Positions 34,470 to 42,579 of a DNA stretch of 42,784 nucleotides are shown piece after piece. The stretch covers positions 1 through 42,784 of the forward strand of contig JBOICK010000096.1 of the NCBI GenBank assembly GCA_050739895.1, in the 5' to 3' direction. The stretch comes from Stenotrophobium sp050739895 (lineage in GTDB: Bacteria > Pseudomonadota > Gammaproteobacteria > Nevskiales > Nevskiaceae). The first letter of the stretch is position 1; each line of letters opens with the position of its first letter. Under the pieces are notes generated by a model, which saw only the letters and a program-made list of their open reading frames with translations, did not search any database and had not been told where the DNA came from. The translations under genes were made by a program, and so were the position numbers.

Positions 34470-34817
34470 ATGAACCGTGCGCCCGTCGATGTCCTTGTCG
34501 ATCTCTACCAGACCCTGGTCGAGCGCAAGTCCGCTGCTGCCGGCAAATCCTATGTCGCCAGCCTTTACGCGCGCGGCACCGACGTGATTCTCAAGAAGCT
34601 GGGTGAGGAGGCTGCGGAAACCATCATCGCCGCCAAGAACCCGGACGATGCCGCGCTGGTCTATGAATTGGCGGACCTGTGGTTTCACAGTCTGGTGCTG
34701 ATGGCTTCGCGCGACATTCCGGTCGGCGCCATTACCACCGAACTCGCCCGCCGTATGGGCACTTCCGGCCTTGAGGAAAAGGCCGGCCGCATGCAACAAG
34801 GAGGTCAACATGGGTAG
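34470..34817 (+). CDS. hisE: Phosphoribosyl-ATP pyrophosphatase
   Basis: About 115 residues, a monofunctional HisE. The MazG-like helices carry KKLGEEAAETIIAAKN and YELADLWFHSLVLM with the metal-binding acidic residues. It hydrolyses phosphoribosyl-ATP to phosphoribosyl-AMP. The ATG at 34470 is the conserved start; hisI (cyclohydrolase) is missing from its usual place between hisF and hisE. Its 3' end overlaps tatA, whose ribosome site AAGGAGG lies inside it. Confidence 0.94.
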   Translation: MNRAPVDVLVDLYQTLVERKSAAAGKSYVASLYARGTDVILKKLGEEAAETIIAAKNPDDAALVYELADLWFHSLVLMASRDIPVGAITTELARRMGTSGLEEKAGRMQQGGQHG

Positions 34818-35022
34818 TTTCAGCATCTGGCACTGGCTTATCGTCCTGCTTATCGTTGTACTGATTTTTGGAACCCGCAAGCTGCGCAATGCCGGCGGCG
34901 ATCTGGGTAGCGCGGTCAAGAACTTCAAGCAGTCGATGAAGGAAGGCGAAGTCGAGGCCGATCAGAAAACCGCCGAACTGCTCAAGGCGTCGGACAAGAC
35001 CGAGACCGACCACAAGGTCTGA
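34810..35022 (+). CDS. tatA: Twin-arginine translocase subunit TatA
   Basis: A 70-residue protein: short N-terminal TM helix (IWHWLIVLLIVVLIF), the FGTRKLRNAGGDLGSAVKNFK amphipathic-helix block characteristic of TatA/E, and a charged tail. It forms the translocation pore element of the Tat system. The start overlaps hisE by 8 bases with a strong AAGGAGG upstream, linking histidine synthesis and tat expression as in many beta- and gammaproteobacteria. Confidence 0.96.
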   Translation: MGSFSIWHWLIVLLIVVLIFGTRKLRNAGGDLGSAVKNFKQSMKEGEVEADQKTAELLKASDKTETDHKV

Positions 35023-35048
35023 TTCCCGGTTCACAGGGCGCCCCTACG

Positions 35049-35369
35049 ATGTTCGACATCAGCTTTCCCGAGATCGCACTGTGCCTGGTGGTGGCGCTGG
35101 TGGTGCTGGGGCCGGAGCGCCTGCCGGTGGTCGCGCGCACTCTCGGCCGCTGGGTCGGACACGCCAGAAGCTATATGCGCAATCTCTCCGCCGAACTGGA
35201 ACGCGAAACCCAGGTGTCCGATCTCAAGCGGCAACTCGATGAAGCCCGGCGTGCATTGACCGAGCACGTCAGCGCCGGCGAAGACGCAATGCGCAAATTC
35301 GCCGCCAGCAGCGAAGACACCGCACGCAAGACCACAGCAGACATCCACGCCGACATCAAGAAACCGTGA
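35049..35369 (+). CDS. tatB: Twin-arginine translocase subunit TatB
   Basis: A 106-residue protein with the N-terminal TM segment ending in VLGPERLPVVARTLGRWVG, the Glu/Pro hinge block of TatB, then a long charged helix. It is shorter than E. coli TatB (171 aa), mainly in the variable tail. It works with TatC as the twin-arginine signal receptor. The stop overlaps the tatC GTG start (GTGA). Confidence 0.95.
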   Translation: MFDISFPEIALCLVVALVVLGPERLPVVARTLGRWVGHARSYMRNLSAELERETQVSDLKRQLDEARRALTEHVSAGEDAMRKFAASSEDTARKTTADIHADIKKP

Positions 35370-36151
35370 GCGAAGAATCCGCCCCGACAGGCGAGACCGG
35401 CGGCGAACAACCCCTGATGACCCACCTGCTGGAGTTGCGCGCGCGTCTGCTGCGCATCATCTACGGCGTCGGCATTTTCTTTCTGCCACTGGCCTGGTAT
35501 TCGCGGGATATCTACACCTGGATCGCACACCCGCTGATGCGGCTGCTGCCGCCGGGCTCGTCGATGATTGCCACCGAGGTGGCGGCGCCGTTCCTGGCGC
35601 CGATCAAGCTGGCCGGCATCCTCGCCGTCGCTGCCGCGATTCCCTGGGTGCTCTACCAGATCTGGGCATTCGTCGCACCGGGCCTGTACAAGAGCGAGAA
35701 GCGCCTGGTGGTGCCGTTGCTGACGTCCAGCACCCTGCTGTTCTACGCCGGCGTCTCCTTCGCCTATTTCCTGGTGCTGCCCAACGTGTTCCGCTTCATG
35801 GTCCACATCGCGCCGCAGGGCGTGGCGGTGATGACCGATATCAACAAGTACCTGGATTTCGTCTTCACCCTGTTCCTGGCTTTCGGTTTCGCCTTCGAGA
35901 CGCCGGTGGCGATCGTGCTGCTGGTGCGCACCGGTTTCGTCACGCCGGCACAGCTGGCGGCGCGGCGCGATTATGTGATTGTCGGGGTGTTCATCATCGC
36001 CGCGATTTTCGCGCCGCCGGATGTGCTGTCTCAGGTCCTGCTGGCGGTGCCGGCCTACCTGCTTTATGAAATCGGCATCCTTGCCGCGCGCTGGGTTACG
36101 CCGCGCAAGGCCGATGCTCCAGCCGCAGAGCCGCCGGCGTCGGAAACTTGA
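35366..36151 (+). CDS. tatC: Twin-arginine translocase subunit TatC
   Basis: A 261-residue protein with six TM helices. After a short acidic N-terminus it shows LMTHLLELRARLLR, then the conserved LAPIKLAGILAVAAAIPWVLYQIWAFVAPGLYKSEKR and FAFGFAFETPVAIV-like segments. It binds twin-arginine signal peptides. GTG start. It is the last gene of the his-tat block; dyad element 5 lies 45 bases beyond its stop. Confidence 0.96.
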   Translation: MSEESAPTGETGGEQPLMTHLLELRARLLRIIYGVGIFFLPLAWYSRDIYTWIAHPLMRLLPPGSSMIATEVAAPFLAPIKLAGILAVAAAIPWVLYQIWAFVAPGLYKSEKRLVVPLLTSSTLLFYAGVSFAYFLVLPNVFRFMVHIAPQGVAVMTDINKYLDFVFTLFLAFGFAFETPVAIVLLVRTGFVTPAQLAARRDYVIVGVFIIAAIFAPPDVLSQVLLAVPAYLLYEIGILAARWVTPRKADAPAAEPPASET

Positions 36152-36195
36152 GTCATCGACGGATTTTCGGCAATTGATGCCACAGCAAACCTGTC

Positions 36196-36299
36196 CCGCT
36201 GTTGCCTGCTACAGAATCCTGGGCGTTATAATTTATAATACAAACATTAAATTTCTGTATTTTTTATAACAGTTGATGTTGCGAATCCGGGCACAGCGG
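36196..36299. repeat. Dyad AT-rich intergenic element, copy 5
   Basis: This copy is 104 bp. Outer boxes are CCGCTGT (36196-36202) and ACAGCGG (36293-36299), each extended by C/G. Inner boxes GTTAT (36225-36229) and ATAAC (36266-36270) match exactly and span 46 bp. It fills most of the gap between the convergent ends of tatC and aroE, where no conventional terminator is visible. Confidence 0.88.
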
Positions 36300-36321
36300 G
36301 CAGCGCTTGGCGGCCGAAAAA

Positions 36322-37242
36322 TCAATCCTCCGCCGCCACCGAGTGCGCGGCCGAGGTGTGCGCGGCAGCCGAGCGCGCCTTGGCGCTGCTGTCGAGGATG
36401 CCGGTTTCGGCATCGTCGTCGATGGCACTGGCGCTGGCACGCAGGCTCGCGATCACCGCCGCGGTCTCCGGTTCCACGCCACGCCAGATGCGAAACGCCG
36501 CCGCCGCCTGTTCGGCGAGCATGCCCAGTCCGTCGGTAATGCGCGTTGCGCCTTCGCCGCGCGCCCACGCCGCGAAAACTTCAAAAGCCCTGCCGTAGCT
36601 GAGGTCGTAACAGCTGCCGCCCGGCGCGAGGATGTGATCGGCGATGCGCGGCATCGCGCCGTCGTGTCCGGCGGACGTGGCATGAATGATGAGATCGAAC
36701 TGATCGCCCTTGATCGCCAGATGGGTGCAGGGAAGGATATTGCCGTAGGCCGTGAACTGCGGCGCCAGTTCCTCCGGCTTCCAGGGATTGCGGTTGGTCA
36801 GGGTCAGTGACACCGGTTTTTCGTCAAGCAGCGGCTTGAGAATGCCGCGTGCCGCGCCGCCGGCGCCCAGCACCAGCAGGCGCTTTCCGGCGATCGACAG
36901 ATGCAGATTACGCGTCAGGTCGCGCACCAGTCCTTCGCCATCGGTGTTGTCGCCGCGCCAGCCGCTGCCGGTGCGGCTCAGGATGTTGACCGCGCCGGCC
37001 AGCTTTGCTCGCTCGCTCACCTCTTCGCACAACGCCGCCGCCGCGACCTTGTGCGGCAACGTGATGTTGATGCCGAGATAGCCTTCATCGTGCAGGCGCC
37101 TGAGCGTTGGCTCCAGCGCGTCCGCCGCGACCTCTATCGCCGTATAGCTCAGCGATTGTGCAGTCTGGCGCGCGTACTGCGCGTGGATAAAAGGCGATTT
37201 GCTATGGGCAACGGGTTGCCCGATGACGGCGTAGCGGTCCAT
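36322..37242 (-). CDS. aroE: Shikimate dehydrogenase with C-terminal tail
   Basis: A 306-residue protein. Substrate motif GQPVAHSKSP, catalytic Lys 65 in NITLPHK, Asp 101 in NTDGEG, and the NADP loop LGAGGAARG followed by LTNRNPWKPEEL are present. It reduces 3-dehydroshikimate. Typical AroE is about 270-280 aa; after RIWRGVEPETAAVIASLR there is an extra stretch of about 35 Ala/Ser/Asp-rich residues that looks disordered. The extension runs toward dyad element 5, whose edge is 23 bases past the stop. It follows hemB after 14 bases. Confidence 0.94.
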   Translation of the reverse strand: MDRYAVIGQPVAHSKSPFIHAQYARQTAQSLSYTAIEVAADALEPTLRRLHDEGYLGINITLPHKVAAAALCEEVSERAKLAGAVNILSRTGSGWRGDNTDGEGLVRDLTRNLHLSIAGKRLLVLGAGGAARGILKPLLDEKPVSLTLTNRNPWKPEELAPQFTAYGNILPCTHLAIKGDQFDLIIHATSAGHDGAMPRIADHILAPGGSCYDLSYGRAFEVFAAWARGEGATRITDGLGMLAEQAAAAFRIWRGVEPETAAVIASLRASASAIDDDAETGILDSSAKARSAAAHTSAAHSVAAED

Positions 37243-37256
37243 GAAAAGCAGGTTCC

Positions 37257-38252
37257 TTATCGGGCCAGCCAGGCGGCGGCCTGCCTGGCGTAGTAGCTGA
37301 GGATCATGTCGGCGCCGGCGCGGCGGAAACACAGCAGCGCCTCCATCATCGCCTTCTCTTCGTCGAGCCAGCCGCTGGCGGCGGCGGCCTTGAGCATGGC
37401 GTATTCGCCGCTGACCTGGTAGGCCGCGACCGGTACTTCGAAACGGTCTTTCACGCGGCGGATGATGTCCAGATACGGCAGGCCCGGCTTGACCATGACG
37501 ATGTCCGCGCCTTCCTGAAGGTCCAGCTCGACTTCGCGCAGTGCCTCGTCGGTGTTGGCCGGGTCCATCTGATAGTTGCGCTTGTCGCCGCCCTTGAGTG
37601 CCGAGGCCGAGCCAACGGCGTCACGGAACGGGCCGTAGAACGCCGACGCGTATTTCGCGGCGTAGGACATGATCACGGTGTTGCGCAGGCCGTCGCGTTC
37701 CAGTACCTGGCGAATCTGGCCGACACGCCCGTCCATCATGTCGCTGGGCGCGACGATGTCAGCGCCGGCGCGCGCGTACAGCAGTGCTTGCCGCCGCAGG
37801 ATCTCGACGGTGGCATCGTTGTCGACCAGTCCACGCGCGTCGAGCAGGCCGTCGTGACCGTGCGTGGTGTACGGGTCCAGCGCAATGTCGACCATCACAC
37901 CGATGTCCGGGCAGGCCGCCTTCACCGCCTGGATCGCGCGCGGCACCAGGCCGTCCGGCTGCAGCGCGGCTTCGCCGCGTTCGTTTTTGAGTGCTTGCGG
38001 AATCACCGGGAACAGCGCGATGCAGCCGATGCCGAGCTGATGCAGCGCCCGCGCCTCGCGCGCCAGCTCCTGCAGATCAAGGCGCATGACGCCCGGCATC
38101 GACGCCACCGGTCCTTTCAGGGTGCCTTCGGCGACGAATAGCGGCTGGATCAGCTGCTGCGGCACCAGCCGCGTCTCGCGCACCATGCTGCGGATGAATT
38201 CGGACTGGCGCAGGCGGCGCGGACGGATAAGGGGAAAGGAGCCAGTGGTCAC
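37257..38252 (-). CDS. hemB: Delta-aminolevulinic acid dehydratase (porphobilinogen synthase)
   Basis: A 331-residue enzyme of full length. The Schiff-base lysines are in SYAAKYASAFYGPFRDA and MVKPGLPYLD; APSDMMDGRVG is intact. The segment DIALDPYTTHGHDG has Ala/Asp where zinc-type enzymes have the active-site cysteines, so this is the magnesium-dependent type. It condenses two aminolevulinates in heme synthesis. GTG start at 38252. It forms a two-gene operon with aroE. Confidence 0.96.
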   Translation of the reverse strand: MTTGSFPLIRPRRLRQSEFIRSMVRETRLVPQQLIQPLFVAEGTLKGPVASMPGVMRLDLQELAREARALHQLGIGCIALFPVIPQALKNERGEAALQPDGLVPRAIQAVKAACPDIGVMVDIALDPYTTHGHDGLLDARGLVDNDATVEILRRQALLYARAGADIVAPSDMMDGRVGQIRQVLERDGLRNTVIMSYAAKYASAFYGPFRDAVGSASALKGGDKRNYQMDPANTDEALREVELDLQEGADIVMVKPGLPYLDIIRRVKDRFEVPVAAYQVSGEYAMLKAAAASGWLDEEKAMMEALLCFRRAGADMILSYYARQAAAWLAR

Positions 38253-38308
38253 GGGCGCTCCAGATGATGGATGGGATGAAATAGACTGCTGGGGTGAATT
38301 ATACCGGG

Positions 38309-39109
38309 ATGGCGATGCTGCACTGGATTGCCGCGAGTGGCTGGGAATTGCGCATCAGCATGTTCGCCGCGGTGCTGGCGCTGATGCTTACGCTGGAGCA
38401 GCGCCTGCCGCGACGGCGCGAGGCTCCGTTAAGGCGCTTGCGCTGGCCAGCCAATTTCGGCCTTGCGCTGGCCGGTGCACTGGTCGTGCGCCTGCTGCCG
38501 CTGCTGGCTGTCGGCGTTGCGGTGCGCGCGCAGCAGACCGGCTGGGGCTTGTTCAACCAGTTCCAATTGCCCGCCGCAGTCTCCGTGATCATCGCCTGGC
38601 TGCTGCTCGACTGCGCGATCTACTGGCAGCACCGTGCGATGCATGCGCTGCCGCTGCTGTGGCGACTGCATCGCGCGCATCACTCCGACATTGCGTTCGA
38701 CGTCACCACCGCGCTGCGCTTTCATCCGCTGGAGATCCTGTTGTCGATGCTCTACAAGATGGGGGTCGTGCTGGCGCTGGGCGCGCCGCTGGCTGCAGTG
38801 ATCCTGTTCGAGATCGGGCTCAATGCCGCCGCGCTGTTCAATCACGCCAATCTCCAGCTGCGCGGCGACCACTGGCTGCGCTGGCTGCTGGTCACACCCG
38901 ACTTCCATCGCGTCCACCATTCGCTGCACCGTGAAGAAACCGACAGCAATTACGGCAATGTACTGTCGGTGTGGGATTTCCTGTTCCACAGCTATACCCC
39001 GCAGCCGCGGGAAGGCCATGTGGCGATGCGGCTCGGTTTGGCTGAATTCCGCGACGATGAGCAACAGACCATCACGTCACTGCTGCTGCTGCCATTCCGG
39101 CGAAAATGA
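38309..39109 (+). CDS. Sterol desaturase/fatty acid hydroxylase family protein
   Basis: About 266 residues with several TM helices and the eight-histidine di-iron signature: HRAMH (HX3H), HRAHH, then HANL and HRVHH with HSLHREE. Family members oxygenate or desaturate lipid chains at the membrane. An in-frame GTG at 38294 is an alternative start; neither has an obvious ribosome site. It is divergent from hemB and precedes the sigma factor by about 80 bases. Substrate unknown; hopanoid, carotenoid or fatty acid are all possible. Confidence 0.85.
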   Translation: MAMLHWIAASGWELRISMFAAVLALMLTLEQRLPRRREAPLRRLRWPANFGLALAGALVVRLLPLLAVGVAVRAQQTGWGLFNQFQLPAAVSVIIAWLLLDCAIYWQHRAMHALPLLWRLHRAHHSDIAFDVTTALRFHPLEILLSMLYKMGVVLALGAPLAAVILFEIGLNAAALFNHANLQLRGDHWLRWLLVTPDFHRVHHSLHREETDSNYGNVLSVWDFLFHSYTPQPREGHVAMRLGLAEFRDDEQQTITSLLLLPFRRK

Positions 39110-39189
39110 ATCCGTACACGTTTTGCGCCAAGCATCGGTTATGATTATTTGTCCATATGACCCGCTTTCTGAACCAGGCACTCCCCTAA

Positions 39190-39744
39190 ATGGCTGACGC
39201 TGAACATCTGGCGCGCTTGCTTGCCGGCACCGCAAGTGGCGACCAGGCCGCTTTCCGCGAGCTTTACGCGACCAGCTCATCGCATCTGTTTGGCCTGCTG
39301 CTGCGTATGCTCAAAAGACGGGACTGGGCGGAAGAGGCTTTACAGGATTGCTTCCTCAAGGTCTGGCAAAAAGCCGAGACCTACCAGCCCCAGAAAGGCG
39401 CGCCGCTGACTTGGCTGATGACGGTGGCGCGCTACCGCGCGCTGGACCTTCTGCGCATGAAACGGCCAGAAGTGGAAATGCCCGAAGAGGGCGAGGAGCA
39501 GCCGTACTCGATGGCCGACGCGGCCGAAAGCCCGGAGGATCGGGCGGTCGAAAGCGAAGGCATCGGGCAGCTGGAAAATTGCATGAAAGGTTTGCAGGCG
39601 GAACAGCGGCAGAGTGTGCTGCTGGCCTATTACGAAGGCTACACGCATCAAGAACTGGCGCAGCGCCTCGGCGCACCGCTGGGCACGGTGAAAAGCTGGG
39701 TGCGCCGCGGCCTGGCGCGGCTGCGCGAGTGTCTCGAATCATGA
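39190..39744 (+). CDS. ECF-type RNA polymerase sigma factor
   Basis: A 184-residue sigma-70 family protein with region 2 (ELYATSSSHLFGLLLRML through WAEEALQDCFLKVWQ and PLTWLMTVARYRALDLLR) and region 4 (LQAEQRQSVLLAYYEGYTHQELAQRLGAPLGTVKSWVRRGLARLRECL). It is co-transcribed with the anti-sigma gene through an ATGA overlap, the standard arrangement. It resembles SigK-like ECF factors paired with RskA-type anti-sigmas. The 80 bases upstream hold AT-rich promoter-like sequence around 39137-39165, but I cannot assign an autoregulatory motif. Confidence 0.92.
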   Translation: MADAEHLARLLAGTASGDQAAFRELYATSSSHLFGLLLRMLKRRDWAEEALQDCFLKVWQKAETYQPQKGAPLTWLMTVARYRALDLLRMKRPEVEMPEEGEEQPYSMADAAESPEDRAVESEGIGQLENCMKGLQAEQRQSVLLAYYEGYTHQELAQRLGAPLGTVKSWVRRGLARLRECLES

Positions 39745-40493
39745 AATACCAGAACCGCAAACTGCGCCAGATGCTTGCTGCCGAATACGTGCTCGGCACC
39801 CTGCAGGGCCGTGCGCGTGCGCGGTTCGAGCGGCTGCTGGCCGGCGACGCCTGGCTGCGAGACGAGGTTCACGGCTGGGAAGCGCGGCTGGGCGAACTGA
39901 GCAAGGCTTACACGCCGGAGACACCGCGACCGCTGGTCTGGGCCAGCATCAACTACCGCATCAATGCCGATGCGAAAAAAGTGCGCCCCATCCGGCCTGC
40001 CGCCGTCGCGCCGTCCTCTCGCGGACCCTGGCGCGCCTGGGCGCTGCTGTCGACTGCGGCGTCCCTGGCATTGGCCATCGGCCTGTGGCAGCAGGTCCAG
40101 ACCCCACCGCAGATCGAGACTCGCACTGTGCGCATCGAAGTGCCGGTGAAGTCACCTATGCCGTATGTCGCGATCCTGCAACCGGCCAAGTCGCAGGCGA
40201 AGTGGATGGTGTCGATCTACCCCGACCGTCATGTCATCAAGGTCGCCGCCGCCGGCCGTTATGCGGTCGATGCGCAGGCGCACAGCCTGCAGTTGTGGCT
40301 GCTGGAAAAATCCGGGCCGCGCTCGCTCGGCCTGTTGCCATTGCAAGGCCAGGGTGAATTGACCATGCCCGCCGATGTGCAGGTCGCCGGCGATCTCACG
40401 CTGGCCGTGAGCCTGGAGCCGAACGGCGGTTCGCGCACCGGCAAACCGACCGGGCCTGTGTTGCTCGCCGCACCGGCCATACGCGCGCTGTAA
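39741..40493 (+). CDS. RskA-type anti-sigma factor
   Basis: A 250-residue protein. The N-terminal part (AAEYVLGTLQGRARARFERLLAGD) is the anti-sigma helix bundle without a CxxC zinc motif; a single TM helix lies near residues 95-115 (ALLSTAASLALAIGLW); the C-terminal periplasmic domain has YVAILQPAKSQAKWMVSIYP and LQLWLLEKSGPRSLG, matching RskA. It should hold the upstream sigma factor at the membrane until released by proteolysis. Signal unknown. Confidence 0.9.
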   Translation: MKYQNRKLRQMLAAEYVLGTLQGRARARFERLLAGDAWLRDEVHGWEARLGELSKAYTPETPRPLVWASINYRINADAKKVRPIRPAAVAPSSRGPWRAWALLSTAASLALAIGLWQQVQTPPQIETRTVRIEVPVKSPMPYVAILQPAKSQAKWMVSIYPDRHVIKVAAAGRYAVDAQAHSLQLWLLEKSGPRSLGLLPLQGQGELTMPADVQVAGDLTLAVSLEPNGGSRTGKPTGPVLLAAPAIRAL

Positions 40494-40613
40494 GCTTTAA
40501 ATACTCGCGCTCCGGCGCCCGATGCCGATGGCGCAGCCGGGAAATCAAAACTTTAATCGTCTGCCTGACACCGACGCGATTTTTTCGCGTGTGCGGCATG
40601 ACTTAGCGCGATG

Positions 40614-40717
40614 CCGCTGTTATCACAACAACAAGCATTTATGTTTTATATTGTTGTTTATAAATTATATTAGATGATTATATATAACATATCTTGAGGG
40701 CAGTACGGCCACAGCGG
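40614..40717. repeat. Dyad AT-rich intergenic element, copy 6
   Basis: This copy is 104 bp. Outer boxes are CCGCTGT (40614-40620) and ACAGCGG (40711-40717); flanking bases do not extend the repeat. Inner boxes GTTTT (40643-40647, one mismatch) and ATAAC (40684-40688) span 46 bp. It lies between the convergent ends of the anti-sigma gene and apaG. The other part of this 250-base gap holds a short ACGCGA-T5-TCGCGT hairpin at 40574-40590 and nothing else I recognise. Confidence 0.86.
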
Positions 40718-40743
40718 ATGAGCTGTTTCGCCGCTATCTGATC

Positions 40744-41127
40744 TCAGTTCAGCGCACTCGGCACCGCGAGCCGAAACGGCTCGATCTTCGCGTCGAATTT
40801 CTCACCATCGTCAGCGGCCATCTGGAAACTGCCATGCATGGTACCGACCGGCGTGGTCAACGGGCAACCGCTGGTGTACTGGAATTCCTCACCGGGCTTG
40901 AGCAGCGGCTGGTAGCCGACGACGCCGGGGCCGCGCACTTCTTCGACCGTGCCTTCACCATTGGTGATGACCCAGTGGCGCGTCATCAGCTGCACGGTCT
41001 GCGTGCCTTCGTTGCGGATGGTGATGTGGTACGCGAACAGGAATTGCGAAGCTGCGGGCGCCGACTGTTCCGGCACATAGCGCGGCTGCACGATGATGCG
41101 GATGCCGCGGGTCAGGGTATTGCTCAT
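40744..41127 (-). CDS. apaG: ApaG protein
   Basis: A 127-residue single-domain beta-sandwich protein of standard length. The motifs FLFAYHITIRNEG, LMTRHWVITNGEG, VRGPGVVGYQP and the GTMHGSFQM block near the C-terminus are diagnostic. Its biochemical role is unclear (linked to Co2+/Mg2+ handling in early work). The start overlaps the sufT stop by one base, so the two are co-transcribed. Confidence 0.95.
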   Translation of the reverse strand: MSNTLTRGIRIIVQPRYVPEQSAPAASQFLFAYHITIRNEGTQTVQLMTRHWVITNGEGTVEEVRGPGVVGYQPLLKPGEEFQYTSGCPLTTPVGTMHGSFQMAADDGEKFDAKIEPFRLAVPSALN

Positions 41128-41675
41128 CAGAACATTCCCGTCTGCAGGCGCGCAGCTTCAGACATCATCTCCTGCGTCCACGGCGGATCGAACACCAGCT
41201 GCACGTCGCTTTCGGCAATGGCGGGCAGTTGCGCAATCTTGGTCTTGATATCGTTGACCAGGATGTCGCCCATGCCGCAGCCCGGCGCTGTCAGTGTCAT
41301 GCGCACCACAGCCGTGCGCTCGCCGTTGTCCTGCGTTTCGACGCGGCACTCGTAGACCAGGCCGAGTTCAACGATGTTGATGGGGATCTCCGGGTCGTAG
41401 CAGGTCTTGAGCTGGGCCCAGACCGCCGCTTCGAGCTCGGTATTGCTGGCGTTCTCGGAAACCTTGGGCGCTTCCACGCGCTCTTTGCCGATGGCGTCCG
41501 CGTCCGCGCCGTCGATGCGGAACAGGTGGCCTTCCACCAGCACGGTGAAGCTGCCGCCCAGCGCCTGCGTGATGTTGGCGTGCGCACCTTCCGGCAGCTC
41601 GACGCGGGTCCCGGCGGGGATCAGGACGCCGATGACATCGCGTGTCAGCGTGACGGATTCTTGCGCGTGGGCCAT
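41127..41675 (-). CDS. sufT: Putative Fe-S cluster assembly protein SufT
   Basis: A 182-residue protein. The C-terminal MIP18/DUF59 domain shows YDPEIPINIVELGLVYE and LTAPGCGMGDILVNDIK with the conserved Cys, and the N-terminal domain is the SufT-specific extension (TRDVIGVLIPAGTRVELPEG). It aids Fe-S protein maturation. The ATG at 41675 is preferred; the frame is open to 41762 but overlaps the divergent promoter region. sufBCDS genes are not in the window. Confidence 0.92.
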   Translation of the reverse strand: MAHAQESVTLTRDVIGVLIPAGTRVELPEGAHANITQALGGSFTVLVEGHLFRIDGADADAIGKERVEAPKVSENASNTELEAAVWAQLKTCYDPEIPINIVELGLVYECRVETQDNGERTAVVRMTLTAPGCGMGDILVNDIKTKIAQLPAIAESDVQLVFDPPWTQEMMSEAARLQTGMF

Positions 41676-41788
41676 CTCGGTGCGTTCTTGATCAAGCGAA
41701 GGGGGAACGCATCTTAAACGCCAGCGGTCTGATGTGCATCTGCTCGCACATCGTTGCATCATCGCGCAATCCCTACTGGAGACTTCAC

Positions 41789-42520
41789 ATGATCCGCACC
41801 ATTCCCTTGCTGTTGACCCTGACCTTGATGCTCCCCGGCATCGCGGCGGCGCACGATCACGCGGCGGCCGTGCGCAGCGTCAGCGTGACCGGGCAGGGCG
41901 AGGTCAGCGTCGCACCGGACCGTGCGCGGCTGTCGCTGTCGGTGGACAATCTGGCGTCCGACCCCAAGACCGCAGAGGCCGCGGTCAACAAGGTGGTGCG
42001 CGCCTATCTCGCCGACGCCAAGGCACTGGGCGCGACCGACGCACAGATTTCCACCGCCGGCATCACGCTCAACCCCGAGTATGTCTATGACGACAAGGCC
42101 CGCCAGCAGAAACTGGCCGGCTATCGCGCGCGCCGCGAGATCAGCCTCGTGGTGAGCAACCTTGACCAACTCGGCGATTACGTGACGCGCGCCACCGCCG
42201 ATGGCATCACGCAGATGAATCCGCCGGTGCTGGAATCCAGCAAGGCGGATGAACTGTCACGCCAGGCGCTGGCCAGGGCCGCGCAGGACGCCCGCGCCAA
42301 GGCGCAGGTGCTGGCCAGGACCCTGGATGTGAAGCTGGGCATGGTGCACAGCATCAACGCCAGCGACTCGGCGCCACCGCCACGTCCGGTGATGTTCAAG
42401 GCGATGGCGATGGCCGCGCCGGCGTCCGATGAATCCGGCAATTCCCAGATCGGCTTTGCGGCCGGCGAAATCAAGTTTTCCGCCACCGTCAACGCCGAAT
42501 TTGACCTGGTTGCACCGTAA
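41789..42520 (+). CDS. SIMPL (DUF541) domain periplasmic protein
   Basis: A 243-residue exported protein with a signal peptide ending near AAA|H (about residue 21). It opens SVSVTGQGEVSVAPDRARLSLSV, the DUF541/SIMPL start block, and has ARRALAR-like and KLGMVHSINAS segments typical of the family. Members (for example YggE) are linked to oxidative-stress tolerance and oligomerise in the periplasm; the exact role is unclear. The ATG at 41789 has CTGGAGA upstream. It is divergent from sufT. Confidence 0.9.
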   Translation: MIRTIPLLLTLTLMLPGIAAAHDHAAAVRSVSVTGQGEVSVAPDRARLSLSVDNLASDPKTAEAAVNKVVRAYLADAKALGATDAQISTAGITLNPEYVYDDKARQQKLAGYRARREISLVVSNLDQLGDYVTRATADGITQMNPPVLESSKADELSRQALARAAQDARAKAQVLARTLDVKLGMVHSINASDSAPPPRPVMFKAMAMAAPASDESGNSQIGFAAGEIKFSATVNAEFDLVAP

Positions 42521-42579
42521 ACGGGGTTTCCGCGGTTATGGGATAATCCACCACTTTCCTGCCGTTCAGGCCTGCGAAA

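Noticed and set aside
40574..40590. Rho-independent terminator downstream of the anti-sigma gene
   Set aside because: The ACGCGA/TCGCGT stem has the T-run as its loop rather than after the stem, so it does not fit a terminator.
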